Assembly: GCF_001904725.1 (NCBI RefSeq) | Contig: NZ_MRCE01000003.1 | Span: 124,001-188,000, forward strand | DNA: 64,000 bases | Direction of reading: 5' to 3' | DNA from: Phormidium ambiguum IAM M-71 | GTDB lineage: Bacteria; Cyanobacteriota; Cyanobacteriia; Cyanobacteriales; Aerosakkonemataceae | In this document: piece after piece, positions 16,272 to 21,403 of the stretch | Position numbering within the stretch: the first letter of the stretch is position 1 | How the letters are laid out: each line of letters starts with the position of its first letter | Notes under the pieces: model-generated | The model's database searches: none | The model's input: only the letters and a program-made list of their open reading frames with translations | Told to the model about the DNA's origin: nothing | Program-made: the position numbers and the translations under genes

Positions 16272-16366
16272 CGAGAGTAGTAGGACTTGTAGCTTGCTTC
16301 CGCGAAGCGGTACCTACAACCGTCAGGGTCGAAACCTGAAACTCTGTCCAATTGAGCTATACTCCC
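16272..16366 (-). tRNA. tRNA-Arg (TCG) interrupted in the T-loop
   Basis: Acceptor GGGAGTA/TACTCTC, D arm GCTC/GGAC-like, anticodon arm TCAGG-TTTCGAC-CCTGA. The T-stem GTAGG/CCTAC is intact, but a hairpin-forming insertion of about 24 nt sits in the T-loop. The same 31-nt stretch occurs in a Y-like RNA at 57034-57064. 95 nt overall. Function doubtful unless the insert is tolerated or removed. Confidence 0.7.
16287..16317 (-). repeat. 31-bp T-loop hairpin element, copy 1
   Basis: Reads GTAGGTACCGCTTCGCGGAA then GCAAGCTACAA on the minus strand; core GCTTC-GCG-GAAGC is a hairpin flanked by GTAG/CTAC. An identical 31-nt copy is at 57034-57064 in the other island, again between T-stem halves. Confidence 0.8.
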
Positions 16367-16378
16367 AGAAAGTTCTCA

Positions 16379-16450
16379 AGCGAGTGATGGGACTTGAACC
16401 CATGCGCTGAGTGTGGCGCACTCAGATGCTAGCCGCTACATCACACCCGC
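16379..16450 (-). tRNA. tRNA-Gly (GCC)
   Basis: Acceptor GCGGGTG/CACTCGC, anticodon arm TGAGT-GCGCCAC-ACTCA, T-loop TTCAAGT. Canonical. Confidence 0.85.
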
Positions 16451-16459
16451 ATTTTTTCA

Positions 16460-16530
16460 AGCGGATAACGAGGTTCAAACTCGTGCCTGAAGCTTGGAAG
16501 GCTTATATGCTTTCACTACACCATATCCGC
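16460..16530 (-). tRNA. tRNA-Gly (TCC)
   Basis: Acceptor GCGGATA/TATCCGC, anticodon loop CTTCCAA closed by AAGC/GCTT, T-arm ACGAG-TTTGAAC-CTCGT. T-loop begins TTTGA rather than TTCRA. Confidence 0.8.
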
Positions 16531-16559
16531 ATATTTAAAACCTCAATTAATCAGATTTT

Positions 16560-17396
16560 TTAACCAAAGCGATTAGAGAATTCGGGAAAAATCTTTCTCT
16601 CTCCTCTAGTGTCGAGAACTGAAAAAAGTACGCTTTTGAATCTTCCCGAAAATTGCCCGTTTGCTAATAATAAATCGGCAAACATTTGGGCAACTACTGA
16701 TGGATTGTTTCGGAATACTCCACAACCCCAAGCACCTAAAACTAAAGCATCACATTGATGGTAAGCTGCTAAACTTAATAATTTCGCACCGCGAATATAG
16801 AGAACTTCGTTGATTTTTCCTTTGTCTTCGGGCTGTTGTTTTTCAATTTCGCCAGCGTTAGGGGCGGGGCTAGTAATGAAATCTACTACATAAGCAGTTG
16901 ATAGTAAAGTTCCATCATCTTTTTTGAAGACTGGACAACCTGGGGAATAAATCATGTAATCCGAATACAAAAGCGATCGATTAGCCCGATGATAATCATA
17001 ATATTCGGGACATTTTAACAGACTTTTGTAAAGTCCAGAACTCCGAGCTAAACTCTCTTCCTGCGCTTGAGCACCTCTGAGAAATCCGCCACCAGGGTTT
17101 TTAGCTGAAGCAAAATTCAAAACACCAATTCTTTCAAATTGTTGGCTTCGTGCCATGAATTCTGCGCCCATCAATGTCGTCTCATTTTTGACCGCAAATA
17201 CCGTATTAGAGAATTTAGGAGTTTCAGCAAATACTGCTTTTTGGATTTGCTCAATTTCCGGTAAGTCATAGCATTTAGTTTGAGCGATACATGATATTAA
17301 TTCTGTCGCAATATCCACTCTGTTGCCTTCAGGAGATTGGTAATAACCATCTTCTAAGATTTTGAGTGTGTCTTGAGCGATCGCTTTTCGATCCAT
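16560..17396 (-). CDS. PARG-like ADP-ribose glycohydrolase (TIGR02452/DUF2263)
   Basis: 278 residues of the bacterial-type poly(ADP-ribose) glycohydrolase family, a macrodomain relative. The signature GGGFLRGAQAQEE, with its paired catalytic Glu, is present within FASAKNPGGGFLRGAQAQEE. Further conserved blocks: YSPGCPVFK, TSPAPN, LVLGAWGCGVFRN. Full length for the family. It sits inside the tRNA array on the same strand. Established chemistry: removal of ADP-ribose from modified substrates. With KptA in the second island, which releases an ADP-ribose cyclic phosphate, a role in clearing ADP-ribose products of RNA end processing is plausible but inferred. Confidence 0.85.
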   Translation of the reverse strand: MDRKAIAQDTLKILEDGYYQSPEGNRVDIATELISCIAQTKCYDLPEIEQIQKAVFAETPKFSNTVFAVKNETTLMGAEFMARSQQFERIGVLNFASAKNPGGGFLRGAQAQEESLARSSGLYKSLLKCPEYYDYHRANRSLLYSDYMIYSPGCPVFKKDDGTLLSTAYVVDFITSPAPNAGEIEKQQPEDKGKINEVLYIRGAKLLSLAAYHQCDALVLGAWGCGVFRNNPSVVAQMFADLLLANGQFSGRFKSVLFSVLDTRGERKIFPEFSNRFG

Positions 17397-17685
17397 AATT
17401 TTTGCTTCGTCCTAACTTGGAAAAAAGAGATAAGAATGCTGACCACTCAGCCAGGTGGAAACCGCAAGGTTTTATGGAACCTACAACCAAAACCCTGGAT
17501 TTTATCGAACTTTAACCTTTAGGATTTGAGTTTTGATTGGCTAAGGTTTAAGGTTTAAACTTTAATCTTTAAGCGTTGAGCTTTAAGCTTTGACTAAAGT
17601 AGGAGATGGTTTCTACCTGCCAATGTAGATCCATCTCAAAACCATAAATTTAGAGATTTTCAAGTGACCAGCAATTCTATCTATT
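17397..17685 (-). ncRNA. structured spacer or leader RNA upstream of the PARG-like gene
   Basis: 289 bp without a gene. On the minus strand there is a strong hairpin at about 17632-17598 (GAGATGG.TCTAC with GTAGA.CCATCTC). A second is built from CAGGGTTTT/AAAACCTTG. Between them lie repeated TTAAAG/TTTAAA motifs. It may be a processed array segment or a leader. No known family recognised. Confidence 0.4.
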
Positions 17686-18315
17686 TTAATCTGGAATTTC
17701 GATCGTTGTCCGAGCGTTGCTAATTGACAAAACTCGATCGCAAGTTGATTTAAAGTCCTCAATAAATGTTTGTCGTCTAGCAATCTCCTCTGCTAAATTT
17801 GTAGGATCTAGCAGTTCAACGCCTTCTCTCGCTAGGAAGCTATCAGCCAAAGATTGATACTTCTCAGAAGCAGCATTCTTACCCAAAACTTCCATCGCTA
17901 ATTTATCGAGACGCTCTTTAACTTTCGCTTGCGCTATGTCATAATCTCGACGGGCGCGAGTAAAAGCTGATTGCATTGTGTTCAGAACTGACTCATAGTA
18001 AGCGATAAAACTTTTCATTTCGATCGCTTCTGCCACAGTCATTTCTTGACCTGCAATGATGACGGTTGTGGAAGCATTAGAAAGTACGATCGCTCTTTTA
18101 ATAGTACGTCTACGAGAAATCAGATCGTCAACTCTTTGCAAACCTGCTCTAGCTTTGACCTGATACTCATCTCTCGATCGAAAACCTGTTGGAACTTTGC
18201 CAACTTCCAAAACCGTAATTAAAGCATTATTATCTAAACCTAATCTCGCAGAATCAATACGTTTTTCTAATAATGTTAGCTCTGCCAAAGCATCCGTAAC
18301 CGTCATCATTACCAT
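17686..18315 (-). CDS. coiled-coil protein of unknown function
   Basis: 209 residues, start at 18315 behind AAGGAG at 9 nt. Highly helical with heptad-like stretches (AELTLLEKRIDSARLGL; ARRDYDIAQAKVKERLDKLA) and a beta-like centre (TTVIIAGQEMTVAEAIEMK). I recognise no family with certainty; similar proteins occur in phages. Its place between tRNA genes marks it as an array passenger or a component of the system. Confidence 0.7.
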   Translation of the reverse strand: MVMMTVTDALAELTLLEKRIDSARLGLDNNALITVLEVGKVPTGFRSRDEYQVKARAGLQRVDDLISRRRTIKRAIVLSNASTTVIIAGQEMTVAEAIEMKSFIAYYESVLNTMQSAFTRARRDYDIAQAKVKERLDKLAMEVLGKNAASEKYQSLADSFLAREGVELLDPTNLAEEIARRQTFIEDFKSTCDRVLSISNARTTIEIPD

Positions 18316-18361
18316 ACTTTTCTACTCCTTAAAGTTTAAAAATCGACCTTTTTTATTAACA

Positions 18362-18433
18362 AGCAGGAGGCGAGATTTGAACTCGCATAAGCAGTTTACA
18401 AGACTGCTGTGTTGCCATTGACACCACACCTGC
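18362..18433 (-). tRNA. tRNA-Thr (TGT), array copy
   Basis: Acceptor GCAGGTG/.CCTGC, anticodon arm GCAGT-CTTGTAA-ACTGC, T-arm GCGAG-TTCAAAT-CTCGC. Clearly different in sequence from the chromosomal tRNA-Thr(TGT) at 24028-24099, so the array duplicates a decoding capacity the host already has. Confidence 0.85.
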
Positions 18434-18442
18434 ATAAATTGG

Positions 18443-18518
18443 TGGCAGGGGCAAGATTTGAACTTGCTGATTTGCAGATTATGAGACTGCCGAGCCTTAC
18501 CATTGCTCCATCCCTGCA
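18443..18518 (-). tRNA. tRNA-Met (CAT), first array copy
   Basis: Anticodon arm GCAGT-CTCATAA-TCTGC, T-arm GCAAG-TTCAAAT-CTTGC, acceptor TGCAGGG/CCCTGCC with an unpaired 1-72 position, which is initiator-like. It lacks the GGG/CCC anticodon-stem pairs of a true initiator. An Ile2 identity cannot be excluded. Confidence 0.7.
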
Positions 18519-18529
18519 ATGTCACCAAA

Positions 18530-18604
18530 TGCCCCTGACTGGAGTTGAACCAGCAACCTCTTCGTTCTAAGCGAAGCGCCTCTTTCCGGTTGGGCTACAA
18601 GGGC
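18530..18604 (-). tRNA. tRNA, anticodon TAG (Leu) on a class I body
   Basis: Acceptor GCCCTTG/CAGGGGC, anticodon arm CTTCG-CTTAGAA-CGAAG, T-arm GCTGG-TTCAACT-CCAGT-like. The variable region is only 5 nt, whereas bacterial tRNA-Leu normally has a long class II arm. Confidence 0.75.
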
Positions 18605-18624
18605 ATAAATTAATTGAAAATTTC

Positions 18625-18650
18625 TTGTAGGGCAGGCATCTTGCCTGCCA
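18625..18650. repeat. dispersed palindrome GGCAGGCATCTTGCCTGCC
   Basis: TTGTAGGGCAGGCATCTTGC.. palindrome. Variants occur at 44599-44622 and 51262-51287. Typical dispersed cyanobacterial hairpin repeat. Confidence 0.7.
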
Positions 18651-18662
18651 TATTTTGTAAGT

Positions 18663-18965
18663 TTAGCGATCGACCTTTACCCGTTTACCAGGGTCTTGTT
18701 TCCGTACCCAAGCGAGGAATTTCTGCATTTGGCGATCGCTTTTCAGCTTTTCTTTGCTGTTTAATTCTTGAGCCAAATACTTGTTATCAAACAATACATG
18801 AATCTGGCGATGACAAGCTGAACAAATATCAATTGTTGGGCCAGGATCTAATTTCTTGCGTTTGGTGCTTTGTCGGGGAATTAAGTGATGGACGGTTAAT
18901 TTATCCATCGCTCGTTCGCAGAGTTCACAGGGTAATGTTTCTTTGGGCAAAACTTTGGAATTCAT
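18663..18965 (-). CDS. HNH endonuclease
   Basis: 100 residues with CELC near the N-terminus, HHLIPR (the first HH of the HNH motif) and CSACHRQIH. These form a zinc-stabilised HNH nuclease domain. It is short and sits within the tRNA array. HNH genes often travel with tRNA arrays and structured RNAs in phage-like regions; here it may be a mobility factor. The reading frame may once have started further upstream (see the small frame at 18925-19056). Confidence 0.8.
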   Translation of the reverse strand: MNSKVLPKETLPCELCERAMDKLTVHHLIPRQSTKRKKLDPGPTIDICSACHRQIHVLFDNKYLAQELNSKEKLKSDRQMQKFLAWVRKQDPGKRVKVDR

Positions 18966-19056
18966 CCTTTGGTGGGATTGGGAATTGCGATCGCTTCCAG
19001 CGCTGCGCTCCGCGCAATCGCGTCAGCGTGCCGTAGGCGTATCGATCTTCAGACAT
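18925..19056 (-). pseudogene. 43-codon frame with strong ribosome-binding site, overlapping the HNH gene
   Basis: ATG 19056 is preceded by AGAAGGAG at good spacing. The peptide MSEDRYAYGTLTRLRGAQRW runs through a GC-rich repeat (about 18998-19042) and then out of frame over the HNH start. The simplest reading is an original HNH gene start disrupted by insertion of a small palindromic repeat; a genuine small coupled gene is the alternative. Confidence 0.35.
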
Positions 19057-19090
19057 TTTTGCTTTCTCCTTCTTAATTATGACAAATTCA

Positions 19091-19162
19091 TCGGTGCTAC
19101 AGGGGTCGAACCTGTGTCAGCCTGATTAAGCGTCAGAAGCATAACCGTTCTGCCAAACACCC
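19091..19162 (-). tRNA. tRNA-Lys (CTT), position 33 not U
   Basis: Anticodon arm TCTGA-CGCTTAA-TCAGG, T-arm ACAGG-TTCGACC-CCTGT. Position 33 is G instead of the near-universal U, and pair 1-72 is G/G. Probably abnormal. Confidence 0.65.
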
Positions 19163-19170
19163 ATAATTAG

Positions 19171-19242
19171 TGGGTCGCCCAGGGGTCGAACCTGGATAAT
19201 ACTGCTTAAAAGGCAGCTGCATATCCGCTCTGCCAACGACCC
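19171..19242 (-). tRNA. tRNA-Lys (TTT)
   Basis: Acceptor GGGTCGT/GCGACCC, anticodon arm GCTGC-CTTTTAA-GCAGT, T-loop TTCGACC. Canonical. Confidence 0.9.
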
Positions 19243-19250
19243 AAGTTTGG

Positions 19251-19324
19251 TACTCCTGACAGGATTTGCACCTGTAAAAACTAAGCTCTCGACCTAGCGT
19301 GTCTACTAATTGCACCACAGGAGT
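19251..19324 (-). tRNA. tRNA-Leu (GAG), short variable region
   Basis: Acceptor ACTCCTG/CAGGAGT and a Leu-type D arm (GTGCAATTAGTAGACAC). Anticodon arm CTAGG-TCGAGAG-CTTAG, T-loop TGCAAAT. Variable region TTTTT, so the long Leu arm has been lost. Confidence 0.75.
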
Positions 19325-19327
19325 ATA

Positions 19328-19403
19328 TCGGAGTGGCAGGATTTGAACCTGCGACCTTCTGTTCCCAAAACAGACGCGCTTGACCAAGCTGCGCTACACC
19401 CCG
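19328..19403 (-). tRNA. tRNA-Pro (TGG)
   Basis: Acceptor CGGGGTG/CACTCCG, anticodon arm TCTGT-TTTGGGA-ACAGA, T-arm GCAGG-TTCAAAT-CCTGC. Canonical. Confidence 0.9.
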
Positions 19404-19407
19404 TTCA

Positions 19408-19484
19408 TGCTCCCGGTGGGACTCGAACCCACATAAAAAAACAAATTTTAAGTTTGCCGTGTCTACCAATTGCACCACAGGAGC
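19408..19484 (-). tRNA. tRNA-Leu (TAA), short variable region
   Basis: Acceptor GCTCCTG/CGGGAGC, Leu-type D arm, anticodon loop CTTAAAA on a CAAA/TTTG stem, T-arm GTGGG-TTCGAGT-CCCAC. The variable region is a T-rich 8 nt with no stem. No group I intron is present in the anticodon loop, unlike the usual cyanobacterial tRNA-Leu(UAA). Confidence 0.75.
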
Positions 19485-19493
19485 GAGTTTTGG

Positions 19494-19569
19494 TACTCCT
19501 GGTCAGATTTGAACTGACACAACGCACTACTTTTGAGGTAGCGGCCTCTTCCGATTGGGCTACAGGAGC
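19494..19569 (-). tRNA. tRNA, anticodon CAA (Leu) on a class I body
   Basis: Acceptor GCTCCTG/CAGGAGT, anticodon arm GCTAC-CTCAAAA-GTAGT, T-arm GTCAG-TTCAAAT-CTGAC, 5-nt variable region. Body resembles the TAG tRNA at 18530. Confidence 0.75.
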
Positions 19570-19614
19570 AAAAATTGATTATTTTCCAACCAATTAAAGT
19601 TTTGGAAAATACAA

Positions 19615-19688
19615 CTGAGGAGGCAGGGTTCGAACCTGCATTATTTCGCTGTCAAAGAGCGATGCCATACCGATTAGGCGACTCCTCA
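19615..19688 (-). tRNA. tRNA-Gln (TTG)
   Basis: Acceptor TGAGGAG/CTCCTCA with G73, anticodon arm TCGCT-CTTTGAC-AGCGA, T-arm GCAGG-TTCGAAC-CCTGC. Confidence 0.9.
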
Positions 19689-19711
19689 ATGTTTGATAAA
19701 TTAAAAAATGG

Positions 19712-19784
19712 CTGTCCTGGTAGGGATTGAACCTACGACCATTCGCTTAACAGGCGACTGCTACTGCCACTGAGCTACAGGACA
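19712..19784 (-). tRNA. tRNA-Asn (GTT)
   Basis: Acceptor TGTCCTG/CAGGACA, anticodon loop CTGTTAA on TCGC/GCGA, T-arm GTAGG-TTCAATC-CCTAC. Confidence 0.9.
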
Positions 19785-19789
19785 ACGAA

Positions 19790-19863
19790 TCCCCCAGGTC
19801 AGTATCGAACTGACGACCTCTTGTTCTTCAGACAAGCGCTACTACCAACTGAGCTACCGGGGG
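19790..19863 (-). tRNA. tRNA-Phe (GAA)
   Basis: Acceptor CCCCCGG/CTGGGGG, anticodon arm CTTGT-CTGAAGA-ACAAG, T-arm GTCAG-TTCGATA-CTGAC. Confidence 0.9.
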
Positions 19864-19866
19864 AAA

Positions 19867-19939
19867 CGAGAACAGAGGGATTTGAACCTTCTTCTTCAGT
19901 TTCTTAGGCTGAGATGTTATCCCGTTACACCACGCTCTC
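19867..19939 (-). tRNA. tRNA, anticodon AAG (Leu), imperfect arms
   Basis: Acceptor GAGAGCG/TGTTCTC with two G.U pairs. The anticodon loop CTAAGAA is closed by TCAG/CTGA and one mismatch. T-arm GAAGG-TTCAAAT-CCCTC has one mismatch. An AAG anticodon is rare in bacteria. Could be degenerating. Confidence 0.55.
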
Positions 19940-19943
19940 AAGG

Positions 19944-20030
19944 CGGAGAAGGAGGGATTTGAACCCTCGGCGGCTGTTACACCGCTCTTTCTTAGCAGGA
20001 AAGTGCCTTAAGCCACTCGGCCACCTCTCC
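19944..20030 (-). tRNA. tRNA-Ser (GCT)
   Basis: 87 nt class II tRNA. Acceptor GGAGAGG/CTTCTCC, anticodon arm CTTTC-CTGCTAA-GAAAG, long variable arm GCGGTGTAACAGCCGC, T-arm GAGGG-TTCAAAT-CCCTC. Confidence 0.92.
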
Positions 20031-20039
20031 ATGATTGGA

Positions 20040-20109
20040 CGCGGGAGAAGGAATTGAACCTTCGTGAACGAGCTTATGAGACTCGTGAGTGACCACTACT
20101 CTATCCCGC
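20040..20109 (-). tRNA. tRNA-Met (CAT), second array copy
   Basis: Acceptor GCGGGAT/CTCCCGC, anticodon arm CGAGT-CTCATAA-GCTCG, T-arm GAAGG-TTCAATT-CCTTC. Could be elongator Met or a lysidine-modified Ile tRNA. Confidence 0.8.
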
Positions 20110-20111
20110 AA

Positions 20112-20193
20112 TGGGTCGGGCAAGATTTGAACTTGCAACGCTTTAAGCTACTGTTTTACAGACAGCTACCTACGCCAATAGGTGAGCCAACCC
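20112..20193 (-). tRNA. tRNA-Tyr (GTA)
   Basis: Acceptor GGGTTGG/CCGACCC, anticodon arm GCTGT-CTGTAAA-ACAGT, a short class II variable arm, T-arm GCAAG-TTCAAAT-CTTGC. 82 nt. Confidence 0.88.
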
Positions 20194-20204
20194 AATATTT
20201 TTGA

Positions 20205-20279
20205 TAGTGCTGACGGGATTTGAACCCGCAAATCACCTGATTGAAAGTCAAGCCGCTTAAGCCATTTGCGTACAGCACT
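20205..20279 (-). tRNA. tRNA-Glu (TTC)
   Basis: Acceptor AGTGCTG/CAGCACT, anticodon arm CTTGA-CTTTCAA-TCAGG, T-loop TTCAAAT. Confidence 0.88.
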
Positions 20280-20288
20280 ATGGGAAAT

Positions 20289-20424
20289 TTCTACTCCGTG
20301 CAAGTTTAAAAAGCTACAGTTTTTCAACCTCCATTTTTGGCGGAGGTTGTAGGATTTGAACCTACTCTGATTTGCATCAGATGACCAAGTGTGTAAGCTT
20401 TATCTGTGAGGTCACGCAGTAGAA
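20289..20424 (-). ncRNA. Y-RNA-like scaffold RNA with permuted tRNA domain, array copy
   Basis: On the minus strand an outer stem TTCTACT.CGTG/CACG.AGTAGAA encloses the same scaffold seen in the second island. The 5' strand has CCTCACAG then AAAGCTTACACAC, and the 3' strand has AGCTTTTTAAACTTGCACG. Inside, tRNA parts occur in permuted order: hairpin TCTGA-TGCAAA-TCAGA, T-arm GTAGG-TTCAAAT-CCTAC, then acceptor 3' strand AACCTCC joined by a 9-10-nt loop to acceptor 5' strand GGAGGTT. A D arm is not obvious. It fills the space between tRNA-Glu and tRNA-Trp exactly. Confidence 0.75.
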
Positions 20425-20496
20425 CGCAGAGACTAGGATTTGAACCCAGACCAAAGGCTTTGGAGACCCCTGTGCTGCCGTTAACACCATCCCTGC
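20425..20496 (-). tRNA. tRNA-Trp (CCA)
   Basis: Acceptor GCAGGGA/TCTCTGC, anticodon loop CTCCAAA on a wobble-rich stem GGGGT/GCCTT, T-loop TTCAAAT. Confidence 0.82.
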
Positions 20497-20502
20497 ATTT
20501 GG

Positions 20503-20575
20503 TGGCAGCGACGGGATTTGCACCCGTATCAACCAAGTTATGAGCTTGGGGCTTTGCTAGTTAAGCTACGCTGCG
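20503..20575 (-). tRNA. tRNA-Met (CAT), third array copy, unpaired 1-72
   Basis: Acceptor CGCAGCG/CGCTGCC with C1 opposite C72, anticodon arm CCAAG-CTCATAA-CTTGG, T-loop TGCAAAT. The 1-72 mismatch is initiator-like, but the anticodon stem is not GGG/CCC. Confidence 0.78.
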
Positions 20576-20583
20576 ATGTCCAA

Positions 20584-20657
20584 AGACTGAGGTGAGATTT
20601 GAACTCACGCTTAAGAGTTTTGCAGACTCTCCCCTTCGACCGCTTGGATACTCAGTC
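20584..20657 (-). tRNA. tRNA-Cys (GCA)
   Basis: Acceptor GACTGAG/CTCAGTC, anticodon arm AGAGT-CTGCAAA-ACTCT, T-arm GTGAG-TTCAAAT-CTCAC. Confidence 0.88.
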
Positions 20658-20663
20658 ATTTGG

Positions 20664-20737
20664 TAGTCCCGACCAGATTTGAACTGGCATCTTCACCTTG
20701 AGGGGGTGACGGCTTAAACCAATTCGCCTACGGGACT
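20664..20737 (-). tRNA. tRNA-Glu (CTC)
   Basis: Acceptor AGTCCCG/CGGGACT, anticodon arm TCACC-CCCTCAA-GGTGA, T-arm CCAG-TTCAAAT-CTGG. Second Glu isoacceptor of the array. Confidence 0.88.
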
Positions 20738-20744
20738 ATTTGAG

Positions 20745-20816
20745 CGAGGCTGACGGGTCTCATCCCGCGACCTTCGCTGTGACAGAGCGACGCTCTCCCA
20801 ACTGAGCTACAGCCTC
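20745..20816 (-). tRNA. tRNA-Asp (GTC), altered T-loop
   Basis: Acceptor GAGGCTG/CAGCCTC, anticodon arm TCGCT-CTGTCAC-AGCGA. T-stem GCGGG/CCCGT encloses a 6-nt loop ATGAGA instead of TTCGAGT, so the usual T-loop/D-loop contact is lost. First tRNA of the array transcript. Confidence 0.78.
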
Positions 20817-20817
20817 A

Positions 20818-21160
20818 TTAATCGAACAATTTATCCCACCTTTCTTCGTCTTGTTCTTGAGGAACATGAGAGGTTTTACCCTGAATTTCCTCAAATGACA
20901 GGACGTAAGCTGTATCTGAGAACAGGCAGTAGCCAACTATAAAGTTCTCGATCGCACCTAAACTCAGTTCTACTGTCGCTACAACGAAAGTTAATGATTG
21001 GTAATCCTCGTCTGTCGATGTCAGCTGACTTAACTTGTATTTTTAGGCGTTTCCCGGTGGGACTTTCAACGAGCCAATCTGCTGTTCTACTGTCGAATTG
21101 CGATCGATACACCTTAAAACCGTACAAGGTTAGGCGAAATAGAACAGCAGCTTCAGAATC
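20818..21160 (-). pseudogene. frameshifted PD-(D/E)XK endonuclease (group I intron type)
   Basis: The frame around 21127-20925 reads GFKVYRSQFDSRTADWLVES then KRLKIQVKSADIDRRG, matching the D...(Q)xK core of small PD-(D/E)XK nucleases. Upstream the same frame continues as SDSEAAVLFRLTL but meets a stop and has no start. Downstream the match continues in another frame (FIVGYCLFSDTAYVLSFEEI ... to a stop at 20818). One frameshift near 20925 and a lost start make it a pseudogene. It lies between the array promoter and the first tRNA. Confidence 0.6.
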
Positions 21161-21373
21161 AGACTATCTTTGATGAATCAACGACTATTTAAAATTTAAA
21201 TTAAGTCGCTGGTTCAGAAAGAAAGCTAACTACACTCGTTGCAATAAGGTATTTTCTACCTGCTTTGTCAACTTCTTTGCTTAACAATTTAAATGGGCAA
21301 ATTATTTAGTTTTCAAGGTTCGATCGCGCTTGGGGTGAGGCTTTTGTCTCTTTCCCTTTCGCGCTACATTTAT
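21161..21373 (-). other. array transcript leader
   Basis: About 210 nt between the promoter and the endonuclease pseudogene. It contains CCTTGAAAACTAAATAATTT, closely resembling CCTTGAAAAATGAATACTTT in the second island leader (56139-56158), and a small hairpin GGTA/TACC. Nothing else recognised. Confidence 0.45.
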
Positions 21374-21403
21374 ATACTACAAAACATACTACAAAAGTGT
21401 CAA
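21374..21403 (-). promoter_or_regulatory. promoter of the tRNA array, shared with the second island
   Basis: On the minus strand: TTGACA (21403-21398), 18-nt spacer, TAGTAT (21379-21374). The spacer and -10 contain a direct repeat TTTTGTAGTAT twice, 12 nt apart. The sequence CCCTTGACACTTTTGTAGTA is identical to that at 56058-56077. Confidence 0.75.

Noticed and set aside
18614-19036. 140-codon plus-strand frame
   Set aside because: Antisense to the HNH gene and the dispersed palindrome, no Shine-Dalgarno, no recognisable domain.
19408-19484. Group I intron in tRNA-Leu(TAA)
   Set aside because: Cyanobacterial tRNA-Leu(UAA) often carries one, but here the anticodon loop is continuous.
19133-19597. 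Several 60-95-codon frames across tRNA genes on both strands
   Set aside because: They are translations of tRNA sequences (repeated GGTTCGAATCC translates to similar peptides) and not genes.
15461-20816. Prophage with an embedded tRNA cluster
   Set aside because: No phage structural, terminase or integrase genes are visible; only an HNH gene and a phage-like coiled-coil protein are present.
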